Shown here one piece after another: positions 1-9,060 of a stretch of DNA of 64,000 nt (position 1 is the first letter of the stretch; the number at the start of each line of letters is the position of its first letter). The notes below the pieces were generated by a model. That model had not been told where the DNA came from and did no database searches. It was given only the letters and a program-made list of their open reading frames with translations. Both the position numbers and the translations under genes were made by a program. The stretch is from Pseudoselenomonas ruminantium (GTDB taxonomy: Bacteria; Bacillota; Negativicutes; Selenomonadales; Selenomonadaceae), in contig SVBX01000011.1 of the NCBI GenBank assembly GCA_015058655.1, forward strand, positions 36,426 through 100,425, read 5' to 3'.

Positions 1-279
1 GCAGCTGAGGTGGAGGCAGATGTCATCCTCATGGCCAAGAAGGGCACCGATGGCATCTACGATTCCGACCCCAACAAGAACCCCAACGCCAAGAAGTATG
101 ACCATCTGGCCTATATTGACATCCTGAACCAGGGCCTGGCAGTGATGGACTCTACCGCTACCAGCCTCTGCATGGACAACAAAATCCAGCTGGTGGTCTT
201 CAATATCGACGATCATGAAAACATCGCCCGGGCAGCCCTGGGTGAGGAGATTGGCACCACTGTAGGAGGGAAAGAGTAA
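1..279 (+). CDS. pyrH: UMP kinase, C-terminal part (5' end outside window)
   Basis: This is the last 92 residues of a uridylate kinase, which phosphorylates UMP to UDP in the cytoplasm for RNA and nucleotide-sugar synthesis. The frame is open from base 1, so the gene starts upstream of the window. The motif [12 protein letters not shown], followed by the [12 protein letters not shown] segment and an [12 protein letters not shown] end, is typical of bacterial PyrH of the amino-acid-kinase fold. The stop overlaps the frr start by one base (TAATG), so the two genes are translationally coupled, and pyrH-frr is a widely conserved pair. Confidence 0.95.
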   Translation, partial: AAEVEADVILMAKKGTDGIYDSDPNKNPNAKKYDHLAYIDILNQGLAVMDSTATSLCMDNKIQLVVFNIDDHENIARAALGEEIGTTVGGKE

Positions 280-842
280 TGGCAACTGTAAAAGAAATCC
301 TGGCAAATGAAGAAGAGCGCATGAAGAAATCCCTGGAGGCCGTCAAGCGCGAGTTCGGCAGCCTTCGTGCAGGCCGTGCCACTCCTTCCCTGCTGGACAA
401 GGTGATGGTGGAGTACTATGGCACGCCCACCCCTGTGAACCAGGTGGCCAAGGTCTCAGTGCCTGAGCCCCATATGATTGTCATCCAGCCTTGGGAGAAG
501 ACCATTCTTCACGAAATTGAAGTGGCTATCATGAAGTCCGACCTGGGCCTTTCCCCGAACTCCGATGGCACTGCCATCCGCCTGTCCATCCCGCAGCCTA
601 CCCAGGAACGCCGCAAGGAAATCGTCAAGACAGTGAATAAGAAGGCAGAAGAAGCCAAGGTGGCTATGCGCAATGTGCGTCGCGACGGCAACGAGGCCAT
701 CAAGAAGCTGGAGAAGGCCAAGGAAATCACCGAGGACGAGTCCAAGAAGGGGCAGGAAGATGTCCAGAAGCTGGTGGACAAGTACATCAAGCTGGTGGAT
801 TCTGCCCGTGCTGCCAAGGAAAAAGAGGTCATGGAAGTCTGA
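279..842 (+). CDS. frr: Ribosome recycling factor
   Basis: The protein splits post-termination ribosomes together with EF-G. Its 187 residues match the usual length of about 185. It starts with a helical segment ending in the family signature FGSLRAGRATPSLLDKV, followed by the beta domain containing VNQVAKVSVPEP and the helix with the conserved QERRKEIVKTVNKKAEE. The ATG at 279 overlaps the pyrH stop, and its own stop overlaps the next start as TGATG. Nothing unusual is visible. Confidence 0.97.
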   Translation: MATVKEILANEEERMKKSLEAVKREFGSLRAGRATPSLLDKVMVEYYGTPTPVNQVAKVSVPEPHMIVIQPWEKTILHEIEVAIMKSDLGLSPNSDGTAIRLSIPQPTQERRKEIVKTVNKKAEEAKVAMRNVRRDGNEAIKKLEKAKEITEDESKKGQEDVQKLVDKYIKLVDSARAAKEKEVMEV

Positions 843-1048
843 TGGACTGCCAAGGCTTGCTGGCCCTGCCCTGGATAGAAGCAGAAAAGCTCCTGCAGGA
901 GGCGGGCATCTCTTACGAATGGGAAATCACACGCCCAACGCGTGATTTTTTCAAGACAGACGAAAGCCGTCTGTATGTCTTGCGAGTGCGAGAGCATGAG
1001 CAGGGCATCAAGGTGACCCTGGGGGCCAAGGTAATTCCTACGGTCTGA
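842..1048 (+). CDS. Small hypothetical protein between frr and ferredoxin
   Basis: This 68-residue acidic/basic protein has no signal peptide, membrane segment or cysteine cluster; a single Cys lies near the N-terminus (MDCQG). I do not recognise the family. It begins in an ATG that overlaps the frr stop (TGATG), so translation is probably coupled, and it ends about 30 bases before the ferredoxin gene. The tight packing and normal codon use argue that it is a real gene. No function can be inferred beyond co-expression with frr. Confidence 0.7.
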   Translation: MDCQGLLALPWIEAEKLLQEAGISYEWEITRPTRDFFKTDESRLYVLRVREHEQGIKVTLGAKVIPTV

Positions 1049-1077
1049 GGGACACCAAGATAAGGAGGTGTAAGACA

Positions 1078-1251
1078 ATGGCATACAAGATCGGTGATGA
1101 CTGCATTTCCTGCGGCGCTTGCGCGGCTACTTGCCCCGTGGAGGCTATCAGCGAAGGCAGCGCTCATTACGAGATCGATCCAGATAAGTGCGTCGAGTGC
1201 GGCGCCTGCGCAGCAGGCTGCCCTGTATCGGCCATCTCTGCTCCGGAATAA
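1078..1251 (+). CDS. 2[4Fe-4S] ferredoxin, 57 residues
   Basis: This is a short clostridial-type ferredoxin that carries electrons in the cytoplasm. Two copies of the cluster motif are visible, CISCGACAATCP near residues 9-20 and CVECGACAAGCP near residues 38-49, each giving CxxCxxCxxxCP. The strong ribosome-binding sequence AAGGAGGTG precedes the ATG. A perfect-stem terminator follows, so this gene probably ends the pyrH-frr transcript. The electron partners cannot be told from the context. Confidence 0.95.
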   Translation: MAYKIGDDCISCGACAATCPVEAISEGSAHYEIDPDKCVECGACAAGCPVSAISAPE

Positions 1252-1286
1252 TCTTTAGGTTGAGGAGAAGCTGGACGAAATCCTGC

Positions 1287-1326
1287 AGGGCAGGCCCTTC
1301 TCGCATATCGAGAGGGGCCTGCCCTT
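1287..1326 (+). terminator. Hairpin terminator after ferredoxin
   Basis: A 16-base-pair stem (AGGGCAGGCCCTTCTC paired with its complement, one G-U wobble) encloses a 7-base loop and is followed by a short T-containing stretch. It lies 35 bases after the ferredoxin stop, which fits an intrinsic terminator, although the T-tract is weak. Confidence 0.7.
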
Positions 1327-1357
1327 ATCTTATGACACCATATTCGCATGCTAAGGC

Positions 1358-1449
1358 GTTCGGGACACAGGTACAGCAACGCTGCACTTGAGATTTGGCC
1401 TGCGGCCAAATTTCACATGTTCCGCTTATGCTGTACCTGCGTCCCGAAC
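1358..1449. repeat. 92-bp nested palindrome upstream of uppS
   Basis: Two 21-base arms, 1358-1378 and 1429-1449, are inverted copies differing at one position. The 50 bases between them hold a second perfect hairpin (ATTTGGCC-TGC-GGCCAAAT, 1393-1411). The element lies between the terminator and the uppS ribosome-binding site. It could be a miniature mobile element, a cruciform or an untranslated-leader structure. It encodes nothing recognisable. Confidence 0.75.
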
Positions 1450-1501
1450 TTGCGTGAGCGTTGATAAGCATAAAAATACATCAATTCCAAGAGGTTCACA
1501 T

Positions 1502-2293
1502 ATGTGGAAAAAAATATTTGGCAGCGCAGATGCCTACAAGGAAATCCCGGGGAGAGATGACCCGCTCTTTGCTCCCATCGAATGGGAGAAGCTGCCTCGC
1601 CATGTGGCGGTGATCATGGATGGCAATGGCCGCTGGGCCAAGGGACAGGGCCTTATCCGCACTGCCGGCCATAAGGCCGGGGTCAAGACCCTGAAGGGTA
1701 TCCTCAGCACCACCATCGGCCTGGGGCTTGATGCCTTGACGGTGTATGCCTTCTCCACGGAGAACTGGAAGCGCCCCACCGCCGAGGTGGACTTCCTCAT
1801 GAAGCTCTTTGCCGAGTATCTGGCCAAAGAGCTGGAGGAAATGCACAATGACAATGTGCGCATCCGTTTCCTGGGCAAGAAGGAAGGCATGCCCAAGAGC
1901 CTGCAGCGGCAGATGGAAGAGGCAGAAAAGCTCATGGCGCACAATACGGGCATCCACTTCAATGTGGCAGCCAACTACGGCGGCCAGGACGAACTGCTGC
2001 GGGTGATGCAGGCCGTTGCCGCCAGGGCTGCTGCCGGGGAACTGAAGCCTGAGGAAGTAGATGGAGCGATGGTGGAGAGCCTGCTGGATACGGCAGGGGA
2101 CCCGCCGGTGGATCTCATGATCCGCACCAGCGGCGACCAGCGCCTCAGCAATTTCCTGCTGTGGCAGTCTGCCTATGCGGAGTTCTATTTCACGGAGAAA
2201 AACTGGCCGGAGTTCACCCCGGCGGATTTTGTGGCGGCCATGACGGACTTTGCAGGCCGTGACCGCCGCTTCGGAGGATTGAACAAGAAGTAA
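1502..2293 (+). CDS. uppS: Undecaprenyl diphosphate synthase (isoprenyl transferase)
   Basis: This enzyme condenses isopentenyl diphosphate onto farnesyl diphosphate to make the C55 lipid carrier for cell-wall and surface glycans. The 263-residue protein has the catalytic Asp in HVAVIMDGNGRWA (Asp40) and the substrate signature SGDQRLSNFLLWQ; Glu is more usual where this protein has Asp in SGD. The frame is open further upstream, but the ATG at 1502 follows an AGAGG sequence and fits the family length. The upstream extension would be translated from the palindrome and is rejected. It begins the uppS-cdsA-dxr-rseP-ispG-proS run. Confidence 0.95.
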   Translation: MWKKIFGSADAYKEIPGRDDPLFAPIEWEKLPRHVAVIMDGNGRWAKGQGLIRTAGHKAGVKTLKGILSTTIGLGLDALTVYAFSTENWKRPTAEVDFLMKLFAEYLAKELEEMHNDNVRIRFLGKKEGMPKSLQRQMEEAEKLMAHNTGIHFNVAANYGGQDELLRVMQAVAARAAAGELKPEEVDGAMVESLLDTAGDPPVDLMIRTSGDQRLSNFLLWQSAYAEFYFTEKNWPEFTPADFVAAMTDFAGRDRRFGGLNKK

Positions 2294-2305
2294 GGAGCTG
2301 TTTAC

Positions 2306-3133
2306 TTGTTAACGAGAATTATCACGGGGGTTATTGGCATTGCCCTGGCAGCCTTTGTCATTCAGACAGGCGGCCTGCTCTTTGCCCTCTTTGCCCTGCT
2401 GCTTTCCCTTCTGGCCTGGGTAGAATATGTGAAGGCCTTCGGGCAGAAGGGGGAACACCTTTCCTTTCTGGTGGGTGCCCTGGGCCTGATTGGCCTGTGG
2501 GGCTGTGCCTGGCTGGGAAAGGCGGAAGCCATGACGGCGGTCATCACCGCAGCTGTGCTGGCTATCTTTTTGGAGACTGTGCTGCGCCATGGCAAGGTCA
2601 GTTTCCCGGCGGCTGCTTTGTCGGCAGCGGGTATCTTGTATCTGGGGCTGCCCTTTGCCCACCTGGTTTCCCTGCGGGGACTGGGAGCGAATCTGCCGCC
2701 GCTTGAGACCGGCCTGGGAGCCTTTGAACCGGGGTGCGCTCTGGTGTGGCTGATGTTTATCGGCACCTGGTCCAGCGATAGTTTTGCTTACTTTGTTGGT
2801 TCTGCCATAGGAAAGCACAAGCTCTGCCCTTCCATCAGCCCCAACAAGACCATTGAGGGAGCGTTGGGAGCGGTCGTGGGCACCACTGCCATGACAGTCG
2901 GCCTGGGAGCTTTCTTTGGCTTCTCTCTGCCCTTGATGGCAGGCCTGGGGGTGCTCATTGCCATTTTCGGCACTTTGGGAGATTTGGTGGAATCGGTGGC
3001 CAAGCGCCATACCGGCATCAAGGACTCCGGCCATATCATCCCCGGCCATGGCGGCATCTGGGACCGCTTTGACAGCGTGCTCTTTACGGCACCTCTGGTG
3101 TATTTCTTTGCCTTGGCCTTTAATCTTCTTTAA
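2306..3133 (+). CDS. cdsA: Phosphatidate cytidylyltransferase
   Basis: This integral membrane enzyme makes CDP-diacylglycerol from phosphatidic acid and CTP for phospholipid synthesis. The 275-residue protein has multiple hydrophobic segments from the N-terminus onward and the C-terminal CDS signature (SPNKTIEG, then GDLVESVAKRHTGIKDSG, then GHGGIWDRFDS). The start is a TTG preceded by AAGGAG. It follows uppS by 12 bases and precedes dxr by 15, so the three are probably one transcript. Confidence 0.95.
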   Translation: MLTRIITGVIGIALAAFVIQTGGLLFALFALLLSLLAWVEYVKAFGQKGEHLSFLVGALGLIGLWGCAWLGKAEAMTAVITAAVLAIFLETVLRHGKVSFPAAALSAAGILYLGLPFAHLVSLRGLGANLPPLETGLGAFEPGCALVWLMFIGTWSSDSFAYFVGSAIGKHKLCPSISPNKTIEGALGAVVGTTAMTVGLGAFFGFSLPLMAGLGVLIAIFGTLGDLVESVAKRHTGIKDSGHIIPGHGGIWDRFDSVLFTAPLVYFFALAFNLL

Positions 3134-3148
3134 GGAGGAATCTTTAGC

Positions 3149-4306
3149 ATGAGCTGCAAGAATATAGCCATCCTGGGCTCTACCGGTTCCATCGGCACCC
3201 AGACCTTGGATGTGGTGCGGGAGCACCCGGAGCTTTTCCATGTGTCGGTGCTGGCAGCCAATGCCAGCGATGAACTGCTGGAAAAGCAGATTGAGGAATT
3301 CCAGCCGGAACTGGCGGTGCTTTCTGATGAGTCTGCCTACCAGCGGCTGAAGTCCCGCTACCAGGGCAGGACGGAACTGGCGGGAGGCCGCCAGGCCTTT
3401 ATCGAAGCTGCCGCCTATGGCAATGTCCAGACGGTGGTCACTTCCATGATGGGGTTTGCAGGCCTTGAGCCCACCATGAAGGCGCTGGAAGCTAAAAAAG
3501 ACATTGCCCTGGCCAACAAGGAAACCCTGGTGGTGGCAGGTGAGCTGGTGACCCGCAAGGTGAGGGAGCAGGGGGTAAGGCTCCTGCCCGTGGACAGCGA
3601 GCACTGCGCCTTCTTCCAGTGCCTGCAGGGGGAGCAGAGCTCCAAGATTGAAAAGCTGCTCCTGACCTGCTCCGGCGGTCCTTTCCGGGGCAAGAAGAGG
3701 GAGCAGATAGGCAAGGCAACGGTAGAGCAGGTGCTGGCCCATCCCACCTGGAATATGGGCAGGAAAATCACCGTGGACTCTGCCTCCCTGGTGAACAAGG
3801 GACTGGAGGTTATCGAGGCCAAGTGGCTTTACGATGTGGACTATGACCAGATACAGGTGGTAGTGCATCCCCAGAGCATCATCCACTCCATGGTGCAGTT
3901 CGTGGATGGGGCGGTGATGGCCCAGCTGGGCAGCACGGATATGCGCCTGCCCATCCAGTACGCTCTCACCTATCCCGAGCGGCAGAGCGCTTCCTGGCCC
4001 CGGCTGGACTTCTGGCAGATGAAGGACCTGACCTTCGCCGAGCCGGATACGGAGACCTTCAAGGGGCTGAAATTCGCCTACGAGGCAGGCAAGATCGGCG
4101 GCACCATGCCCTGCATCTTCAACGCTGCCAACGAAGTGGCAGTGGCAGCTTTCCTCTCCGGCGACATCTATTTCCTGGATATTTACGACATCATCGAGGA
4201 AACCATGCTGAAGCGTGAGACCATCCTGGAGCCGGAGCTGGAGGAGCTTTTTGAAGAGGATAGATGGGCAAGGGAATTTGCCAGAACGCTTTTGAAAAAG
4301 CAGTGA
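3149..4306 (+). CDS. dxr: 1-deoxy-D-xylulose 5-phosphate reductoisomerase
   Basis: This is the second step of the MEP isoprenoid pathway, an NADPH-dependent conversion to methylerythritol 4-phosphate. The 385-residue protein has the N-terminal nucleotide motif ILGSTGSIGTQ, the conserved ANKETLVVAGE, the metal-binding DSEH, and the active-site loop region around GGPFRGK. AAGGAGG precedes the ATG. It shares the operon with ispG, another MEP gene. Confidence 0.97.
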   Translation: MSCKNIAILGSTGSIGTQTLDVVREHPELFHVSVLAANASDELLEKQIEEFQPELAVLSDESAYQRLKSRYQGRTELAGGRQAFIEAAAYGNVQTVVTSMMGFAGLEPTMKALEAKKDIALANKETLVVAGELVTRKVREQGVRLLPVDSEHCAFFQCLQGEQSSKIEKLLLTCSGGPFRGKKREQIGKATVEQVLAHPTWNMGRKITVDSASLVNKGLEVIEAKWLYDVDYDQIQVVVHPQSIIHSMVQFVDGAVMAQLGSTDMRLPIQYALTYPERQSASWPRLDFWQMKDLTFAEPDTETFKGLKFAYEAGKIGGTMPCIFNAANEVAVAAFLSGDIYFLDIYDIIEETMLKRETILEPELEELFEEDRWAREFARTLLKKQ

Positions 4307-4319
4307 TAAGTGACTTCTG

Positions 4320-4437
4320 CCTTCCCCTTGAGGGGAAGGGGGACCGCGAAGCGGTGGATGAGGTGTCAAGCTGGGGTTGCAAGTCTGACACCTCATCCGT
4401 CAGCCTTGCGGCTGACACCTTCCCCTCAAGGGGAAGG
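4320..4437. repeat. REP-like double palindrome between dxr and rseP
   Basis: The sequence CCTTCCCCTTGAGGGGAAGG (4320-4339) is itself palindromic and recurs in inverted form at 4418-4437. A 12-base inverted pair (GGATGAGGTGTC at 4356-4367, complement at 4387-4398) lies inside, so the whole 118 bases can fold back. Related single units occur at 10582-10626 and 11906-11954. It looks like a REP/BIME-type genomic repeat placed inside the operon. Confidence 0.85.
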
Positions 4438-4454
4438 CTAAGGACGGTGAAATA

Positions 4455-5495
4455 ATGTTAATTACTATAGCAGCCACTATTTTCGTTTTGGGTCTGCTGG
4501 TACTGGTGCATGAGCTGGGGCACTTCATCACCGCCAAGCTGGCGGGGATGCGGGTGGACGAGTTTGCCATCGGCTTCGGGCCGAAGCTTTTCTCTGTCAA
4601 GAGAGGAGAGACTGTCTACTCCATTCGTGCTGTGCCTTTGGGCGGCTTCAACGACATCGCGGGCATGAATCCCGAGGACAATGATGCCGGGGAGCGGGGC
4701 TACTGCGAGCGCCCGGTGGGGCACCGCATGGTGGTTATACTGGCAGGGGTTTTCATGAACTTCCTGCTGCCTATCTTCCTTTTCTTTGTCATCTTCTTTT
4801 TCTCCGGCGTTTCTACGCCGAATCCTGAGCCTGTGCTGGGCACGGTGATGGCAGGCAAGCCGGCCTATGAGGCGGGCCTGCGGGACGGAGATAAGGTCAT
4901 AGCCATTGACGGCAAGGCCATTGCCACCTGGACGGAGTTCACCGAGGCTGTCCAGGCCAGTGAGGAGGGGGCGCCCCTGGCCATGACTGTGCAGCGTGGG
5001 GCAGAGGAGCTGAAGTTTGAGGTGGCTCCCACCTATGACAAGAGCTCCAAGCGCAATGTGGTGGGGGTCATGAATGCCCTTGAGCACAAGGATGTGGGCC
5101 TGGTGGATGCTGCCGTCATGGCAGTGCAGAAGACAGGCTATCTAATGTACATGATGGTGGATGCCCTTTACAGGCTCATGCTGGAGCTTTCCGGCAAGGA
5201 CTTGGCGGGTCCCATCGGCGTGGCCCAGATGGCAGGGGAAGTGGCTCAGATGGGCATCGTGCCCCTGCTGAACTTCACGGCTTTCCTGAGCATCAACCTG
5301 GGACTGGTGAACCTTTTCCCCATCCCTGCTCTGGACGGCGGCCACTTCATCACCCTCTGCATCGAGGCAGTGCGGGGCAAGCCCCTTTCGCCCAAGGCCC
5401 TCTACTATATGCAGAGCGTGGGCGTAGGGCTGCTGATCCTCTTGATGCTCTTTGCCACGGCCAACGATATCATGCGGGTATTCACAGGAGGCTAA
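4455..5495 (+). CDS. rseP: Site-2 zinc metalloprotease RseP
   Basis: This is an intramembrane protease of the site-2 family that cleaves membrane-bound anti-sigma factors or leftover signal peptides. The 346-residue protein has the zinc motif HELGH at residues 19-23 in the first membrane segment, a PDZ domain at about 110-190 (with GLRDGDKVIAIDG), and the second zinc motif NLFPIPALDGG near the C-terminus in a membrane segment. It is separated from dxr by the REP-like repeat but lies on the same strand just ahead of ispG. Confidence 0.95.
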   Translation: MLITIAATIFVLGLLVLVHELGHFITAKLAGMRVDEFAIGFGPKLFSVKRGETVYSIRAVPLGGFNDIAGMNPEDNDAGERGYCERPVGHRMVVILAGVFMNFLLPIFLFFVIFFFSGVSTPNPEPVLGTVMAGKPAYEAGLRDGDKVIAIDGKAIATWTEFTEAVQASEEGAPLAMTVQRGAEELKFEVAPTYDKSSKRNVVGVMNALEHKDVGLVDAAVMAVQKTGYLMYMMVDALYRLMLELSGKDLAGPIGVAQMAGEVAQMGIVPLLNFTAFLSINLGLVNLFPIPALDGGHFITLCIEAVRGKPLSPKALYYMQSVGVGLLILLMLFATANDIMRVFTGG

Positions 5496-5498
5496 AAA

Positions 5499-6572
5499 GT
5501 GTTTGAGAGAAAGAAAACACGGCAGATACATATAGGCAGCGTAGCCATCGGTGGCGGCGCACCTATCTCTGTCCAGTCCATGACCAATACCAAGACCACG
5601 GACACGGAAGCCACGGTGCAGCAGATCAAGGCGATCACTGCCGCGGGCTGCGATATCGTGCGGCTGGCGGTGCCGGATATGGCGGCGGCGGAGAATCTGG
5701 GCAACATCATCAAGGAAGTGAAGGTGCCCCTGGTGGCAGATATTCACTTCGACTACAAGCTGGCCCTGGAGGCCATCCGTCAGGGCATCTCGGGCCTGCG
5801 GCTGAATCCCGGCAACATCGGCGGGGAGGAAAAGGTCAGGGCCGTGGTGCAGGAAGCCAAGGCTCACGGCATTCCCATCCGCATCGGGGTCAATGCCGGT
5901 TCCCTAGACAAGAAGATTCTGGAGAAACACGGCGGCGTCACGGCTGAGGGACTGGTAGAATCCGCCCTGCAGCATGTGCGCATCCTGGAGCAGCAGGGCT
6001 TCTATGATATGAAGATTTCCCTCAAGGCTCACGATGTGCCCATGACCCTGGCTGCCTACCGCCTGATGAGCGAAAAGGTGGATTATCCCCTGCATCTGGG
6101 CATCACCGAGGCTGGCACGCCTAATACTGGCATCATCAAGTCTGCCGTGGGCATAGGCTCCCTGTTGGCAGAGGGCATTGGTGATACCTTCCGCATTTCC
6201 CTTACGGGAGACCCGGTGGTGGAGGTGAAGGTGGCCAACGAAATCCTGAAGGCCCTGGGGCTGAAGGAATACGGGCCTACCCTGGTGGCCTGTCCCACCT
6301 GTGGCCGCACCAGCATCGACCTGCCTGCCATTGCGGTGCAGGTGGAAAAGAAGCTGGAGAGTATCACTGAGCCCATCGAGGTAGCCGTCATGGGCTGCGT
6401 GGTGAACGGCCCCGGTGAGGCCCGCGGCGCCGATGTGGGCATCGCCGGCGGCAAGGGGGAAGGCCTGGTCTTCCGCAAGGGAGAGATTGTCAGGAAAGTC
6501 CCCGAAAGCGAACTGGTCACAGAGCTTTTCAAGGAAATAGATGCAATACTGGAGGAACGAAAGAAAAAATGA
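5499..6572 (+). CDS. ispG: 4-hydroxy-3-methylbut-2-en-1-yl diphosphate synthase (IspG/GcpE)
   Basis: This is an iron-sulfur enzyme of the MEP pathway that converts the cyclic diphosphate to HMBPP. The 357-residue protein has an N-terminal TIM-barrel portion ([14 protein letters not shown], then LVADIHFDY) and the C-terminal cluster-binding cysteines in [10 protein letters not shown] and [10 protein letters not shown]. The start is GTG, preceded by CAGGAGG, four bases after rseP. The stop overlaps the proS start (ATGA). Confidence 0.97.
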   Translation: MFERKKTRQIHIGSVAIGGGAPISVQSMTNTKTTDTEATVQQIKAITAAGCDIVRLAVPDMAAAENLGNIIKEVKVPLVADIHFDYKLALEAIRQGISGLRLNPGNIGGEEKVRAVVQEAKAHGIPIRIGVNAGSLDKKILEKHGGVTAEGLVESALQHVRILEQQGFYDMKISLKAHDVPMTLAAYRLMSEKVDYPLHLGITEAGTPNTGIIKSAVGIGSLLAEGIGDTFRISLTGDPVVEVKVANEILKALGLKEYGPTLVACPTCGRTSIDLPAIAVQVEKKLESITEPIEVAVMGCVVNGPGEARGADVGIAGGKGEGLVFRKGEIVRKVPESELVTELFKEIDAILEERKKK

Positions 6573-8284
6573 GAGCAAGCAATTTATACGCGCCTACCCT
6601 GCGCAATACTCCTGCCGAGGCTGAGATCGTCAGCCATCAGCTCATGTACCGGGCAGGCCTCATGAGAAAGTCTGCCGGCGGCATGTACAACTTTCTGCCT
6701 TTGGGCTGGCGCACCATCCGCAAGATCGAGCAGATCATTCGGGAGGAAATGGACGCTGCCGGTGGCCAGGAAATCATGATGCCCATCCTGCAGCCCTCGG
6801 AGCTGTGGGAAGAAAGCGGCCGCTGGGCAGCCTATGGCGCCGAGATGATGCGCATGAAGGACCGCCATGGCCGCGAATTCTGCATGGGCCCCACCCACGA
6901 GGAGATGATCACCGCCCTGGTGCGGGACGAGGTGCGCTCCTACAAGCAGCTGCCCTTGATGCTGTACCAGATTCAGGACAAGTTCCGGGACGAGCGCCGT
7001 CCCCGTTTCGGTCTCATGCGCAGCCGTGAGTTCATCATGAAGGATCTCTACTCCTTTGACAAGGATGCAGCGGGCATGAACGAGTCCTACCAGAAGATGT
7101 ACGATGCCTACAGCCGCATCTTCACCCGTTGCGGGCTGGAGTTCCGTCCCGTGGAGGCAGATAACGGCGCCATCGGCGGCGGCCATTCCCACGAGTTCAC
7201 GGTGCTGGCCGAGGCTGGCGAGTCCAGCATAGCCTGCTGCTCTAAGTGTGACTATGCCGCCAGCGATGAGAAGGCAGAGCTGAAGGCTATCGTGGCTGAA
7301 AAGGAAGAAATGCTGCCCTTGGAAAAGGTGGCCACTCCCGGCACCAACACCATTGAGAAGCTGGCTGAGTTCCTGCAGGTGCCCACGGCCAAGACCATCA
7401 AGGCCATCGCCTACCAGACGGACAAGGGCGAGCTGGTGCTGGCCTTCGTCCGTGGCGACCATGAGGTGAACGAGGTGAAGCTCATCAACCTGCTGGAGGA
7501 TGCCCAGGAGCTCACCATGGCAGAGGATGCAGCTATCCAAGCTGCAGGCGGCTGCCCCGGTTTCATGAGCCCCATCGGCATCAAGAAGGGCATCAAGGTC
7601 ATCGTTGACCATACAGTGATGCACATGTACAACGCCGTCACCGGCGCCAACGAGGCGGATGTCCATTACAAGAATGTGACTCCGGAGCGTGACTTCAACA
7701 AGGACGCTATCACCGTGGCGGATATCCGCATGGTAGCCGAGGGTGATGCTTGCCCCAAGTGCGGCGCTCCCCTTACCATGACCAGAGGCATCGAGGCCGG
7801 CCAGGTCTTCACCCTGGGCACCAAGTACAGCGAGGCCATGGGGGCCACCTTCCTTGACGAAGCAGGCAAGGAGCAGCCCCTGGTCATGGGCTGCTACGGC
7901 ATCGGCGTAGGCCGCACCATGGCTGCCGCCATCGAGCAGCACAATGACGCAGACGGCATCGTCTGGCCCAGAGCTATCGCCCCCTTCGAGGCTGTAGTGG
8001 CAGTGGTGAATGCCAAGAAGGACGACCAGCTGGCCTACGGCGAGGAAATCTATGCCGAACTCAAGAAAGAGGGCATAGATGTCCTGCTGGATGACCGCAA
8101 GGAGCGGGCCGGAGTGAAGTTCAAGGACTGCGACCTCATCGGCTATCCCCTGCGCGTCACCATCGGTCCCAAGGCCGTGGAGGAAGGCACCATCGAGCTG
8201 AAAATCCGCAAGACCGGCGAGGTCATCACCTGCAGTCGGGAGGAGTATTTGGAGAAGGTCAGGGAGATACTGAAGACCCTTTGA
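6569..8284 (+). CDS. proS: Prolyl-tRNA synthetase, bacterial type
   Basis: The enzyme charges tRNA-Pro. The 571-residue protein has class II motif 1 in the N-terminal part, motif 2 ([19 protein letters not shown]), the inserted YbaK-like editing domain at roughly 230-390, motif 3 ([13 protein letters not shown]) and the C-terminal anticodon-binding domain with [17 protein letters not shown]. The presence of the editing insertion marks the bacterial form. The ATG overlaps the ispG stop. A strong terminator follows. Confidence 0.97.
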   Translation: MRASNLYAPTLRNTPAEAEIVSHQLMYRAGLMRKSAGGMYNFLPLGWRTIRKIEQIIREEMDAAGGQEIMMPILQPSELWEESGRWAAYGAEMMRMKDRHGREFCMGPTHEEMITALVRDEVRSYKQLPLMLYQIQDKFRDERRPRFGLMRSREFIMKDLYSFDKDAAGMNESYQKMYDAYSRIFTRCGLEFRPVEADNGAIGGGHSHEFTVLAEAGESSIACCSKCDYAASDEKAELKAIVAEKEEMLPLEKVATPGTNTIEKLAEFLQVPTAKTIKAIAYQTDKGELVLAFVRGDHEVNEVKLINLLEDAQELTMAEDAAIQAAGGCPGFMSPIGIKKGIKVIVDHTVMHMYNAVTGANEADVHYKNVTPERDFNKDAITVADIRMVAEGDACPKCGAPLTMTRGIEAGQVFTLGTKYSEAMGATFLDEAGKEQPLVMGCYGIGVGRTMAAAIEQHNDADGIVWPRAIAPFEAVVAVVNAKKDDQLAYGEEIYAELKKEGIDVLLDDRKERAGVKFKDCDLIGYPLRVTIGPKAVEEGTIELKIRKTGEVITCSREEYLEKVREILKTL

Positions 8285-8301
8285 TATTTATCCAAAACAA
8301 G

Positions 8302-8339
8302 GCCCTAAAATCGGAAGCATTTCCGGTTTTAGGGCTTTT
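8302..8339 (+). terminator. Intrinsic terminator after proS
   Basis: A 15-base-pair stem (GCCCTAAAATCGGAA paired with its complement, one G-U pair) with a short loop is followed by TTTT. It closes the housekeeping operon and marks the border with the accessory region. Confidence 0.85.
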
Positions 8340-8406
8340 CTAGTACCTGCTTTTGTCTGATATATAGGGTAGAGGTAATCTTTTTTTATGAAAGCAGGTG
8401 ACGATC

Positions 8407-9024
8407 ATGAGCGGAGCAGTATACGGTTATGTGCGTGTCAGCAGCATGGATCAGAAGGAGGACAGGCAGCTCAGGGCCATGCGTGAAAAGGGCGTGGCCG
8501 ATAAGAACATCTATGTGGACAAAATCTCCGGCAAGGATTTCAACCGTCCCATGTATAGGAAGCTGATGAAGAAAGTACGCATGGGAGACTTGATCTATAT
8601 CAAGAGCATAGACAGGCTGGGCCGCAACTATGAGGAGATTATCGAGCAGTGGCGTATCCTGACCAAGGAGAAGCAAGTGGACATTGCCGTGATAGATATG
8701 ATGTCTCTGGATACCAGAGTGCATAAGAACCTTCTGGGGACTTTTGTAAGTGATGTCTTCCTCTATGTGCTTTCCTTCGTGGCAGAGAATGAGCGCATGA
8801 ATATCAGGCAGCGCCAAAGGGAGGGAATCGAAGCAGCCAGGCTCAAGGGCGTGCATCTGGGGCGCCCTGCCAGATCTCTGCCCCGGAATTTTGAGCATAT
8901 AGCAGGCCTCTGGCTGGCACATGAGATTTCCGGCAAAGAAGGGGCAGCCACATGCGGTCTGCCCCTGTCCACCTTTTATAGAAAATGCAAAGAAATGCAA
9001 AAGAATCAGCCACCGCAAAAGTAG
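8407..9024 (+). CDS. Serine recombinase of the resolvase/invertase type
   Basis: This is a small serine site-specific recombinase of about 205 residues. The N-terminal catalytic domain begins YGYVRVSSMDQKEDRQ, with the catalytic Ser expected at residue 12. It continues with SIDRLGRN (active-site arginines) and the ENERMNIRQRQREG helix. The C-terminal 45 residues (ISGKEGAATCGLPLSTFYRK) fit a helix-turn-helix. The order catalytic domain then HTH is that of Hin/Pin/Tn3-type enzymes and not of IS607 TnpA, which has its HTH first. The ATG at 8407 has AGGTG at good spacing; a GTG at 8398 is possible. Directly downstream lie inverted repeats that could be its sites. Confidence 0.9.
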   Translation: MSGAVYGYVRVSSMDQKEDRQLRAMREKGVADKNIYVDKISGKDFNRPMYRKLMKKVRMGDLIYIKSIDRLGRNYEEIIEQWRILTKEKQVDIAVIDMMSLDTRVHKNLLGTFVSDVFLYVLSFVAENERMNIRQRQREGIEAARLKGVHLGRPARSLPRNFEHIAGLWLAHEISGKEGAATCGLPLSTFYRKCKEMQKNQPPQK

Positions 9025-9040
9025 TGGCTGATTCTTTTAA
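8999..9040 (+). terminator. Hairpin terminator overlapping the recombinase stop
   Basis: AAAAGAATCAGCCAC (8999-9013) pairs with its exact complement at 9024-9038, giving a 15-base-pair stem whose right arm runs into a T-tract. The recombinase stop codon lies at the loop edge. It should insulate the recombinase transcript from the downstream TnpB-like gene. Confidence 0.8.
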
Positions 9041-9060
9041 TGGGCAATATCTTATATGCA

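Noticed and set aside
1388..1501. N-terminal extension of UppS from 1388
   Set aside because: The extra 38 residues would be encoded by the palindromic element, and the ATG at 1502 fits family length and ribosome-site position.
2309..4396. A 695-codon open frame on the minus strand opposite cdsA and dxr
   Set aside because: It mirrors the codon pattern of two certain genes, has no family character, begins in the REP-like repeat, and has no ribosome site.
6584..7942. A 452-codon open frame on the minus strand opposite proS
   Set aside because: It is a shadow frame of a GC-rich, clearly identified gene; its translated sequence is low-complexity (His, Leu, Gly-rich) with no motif.
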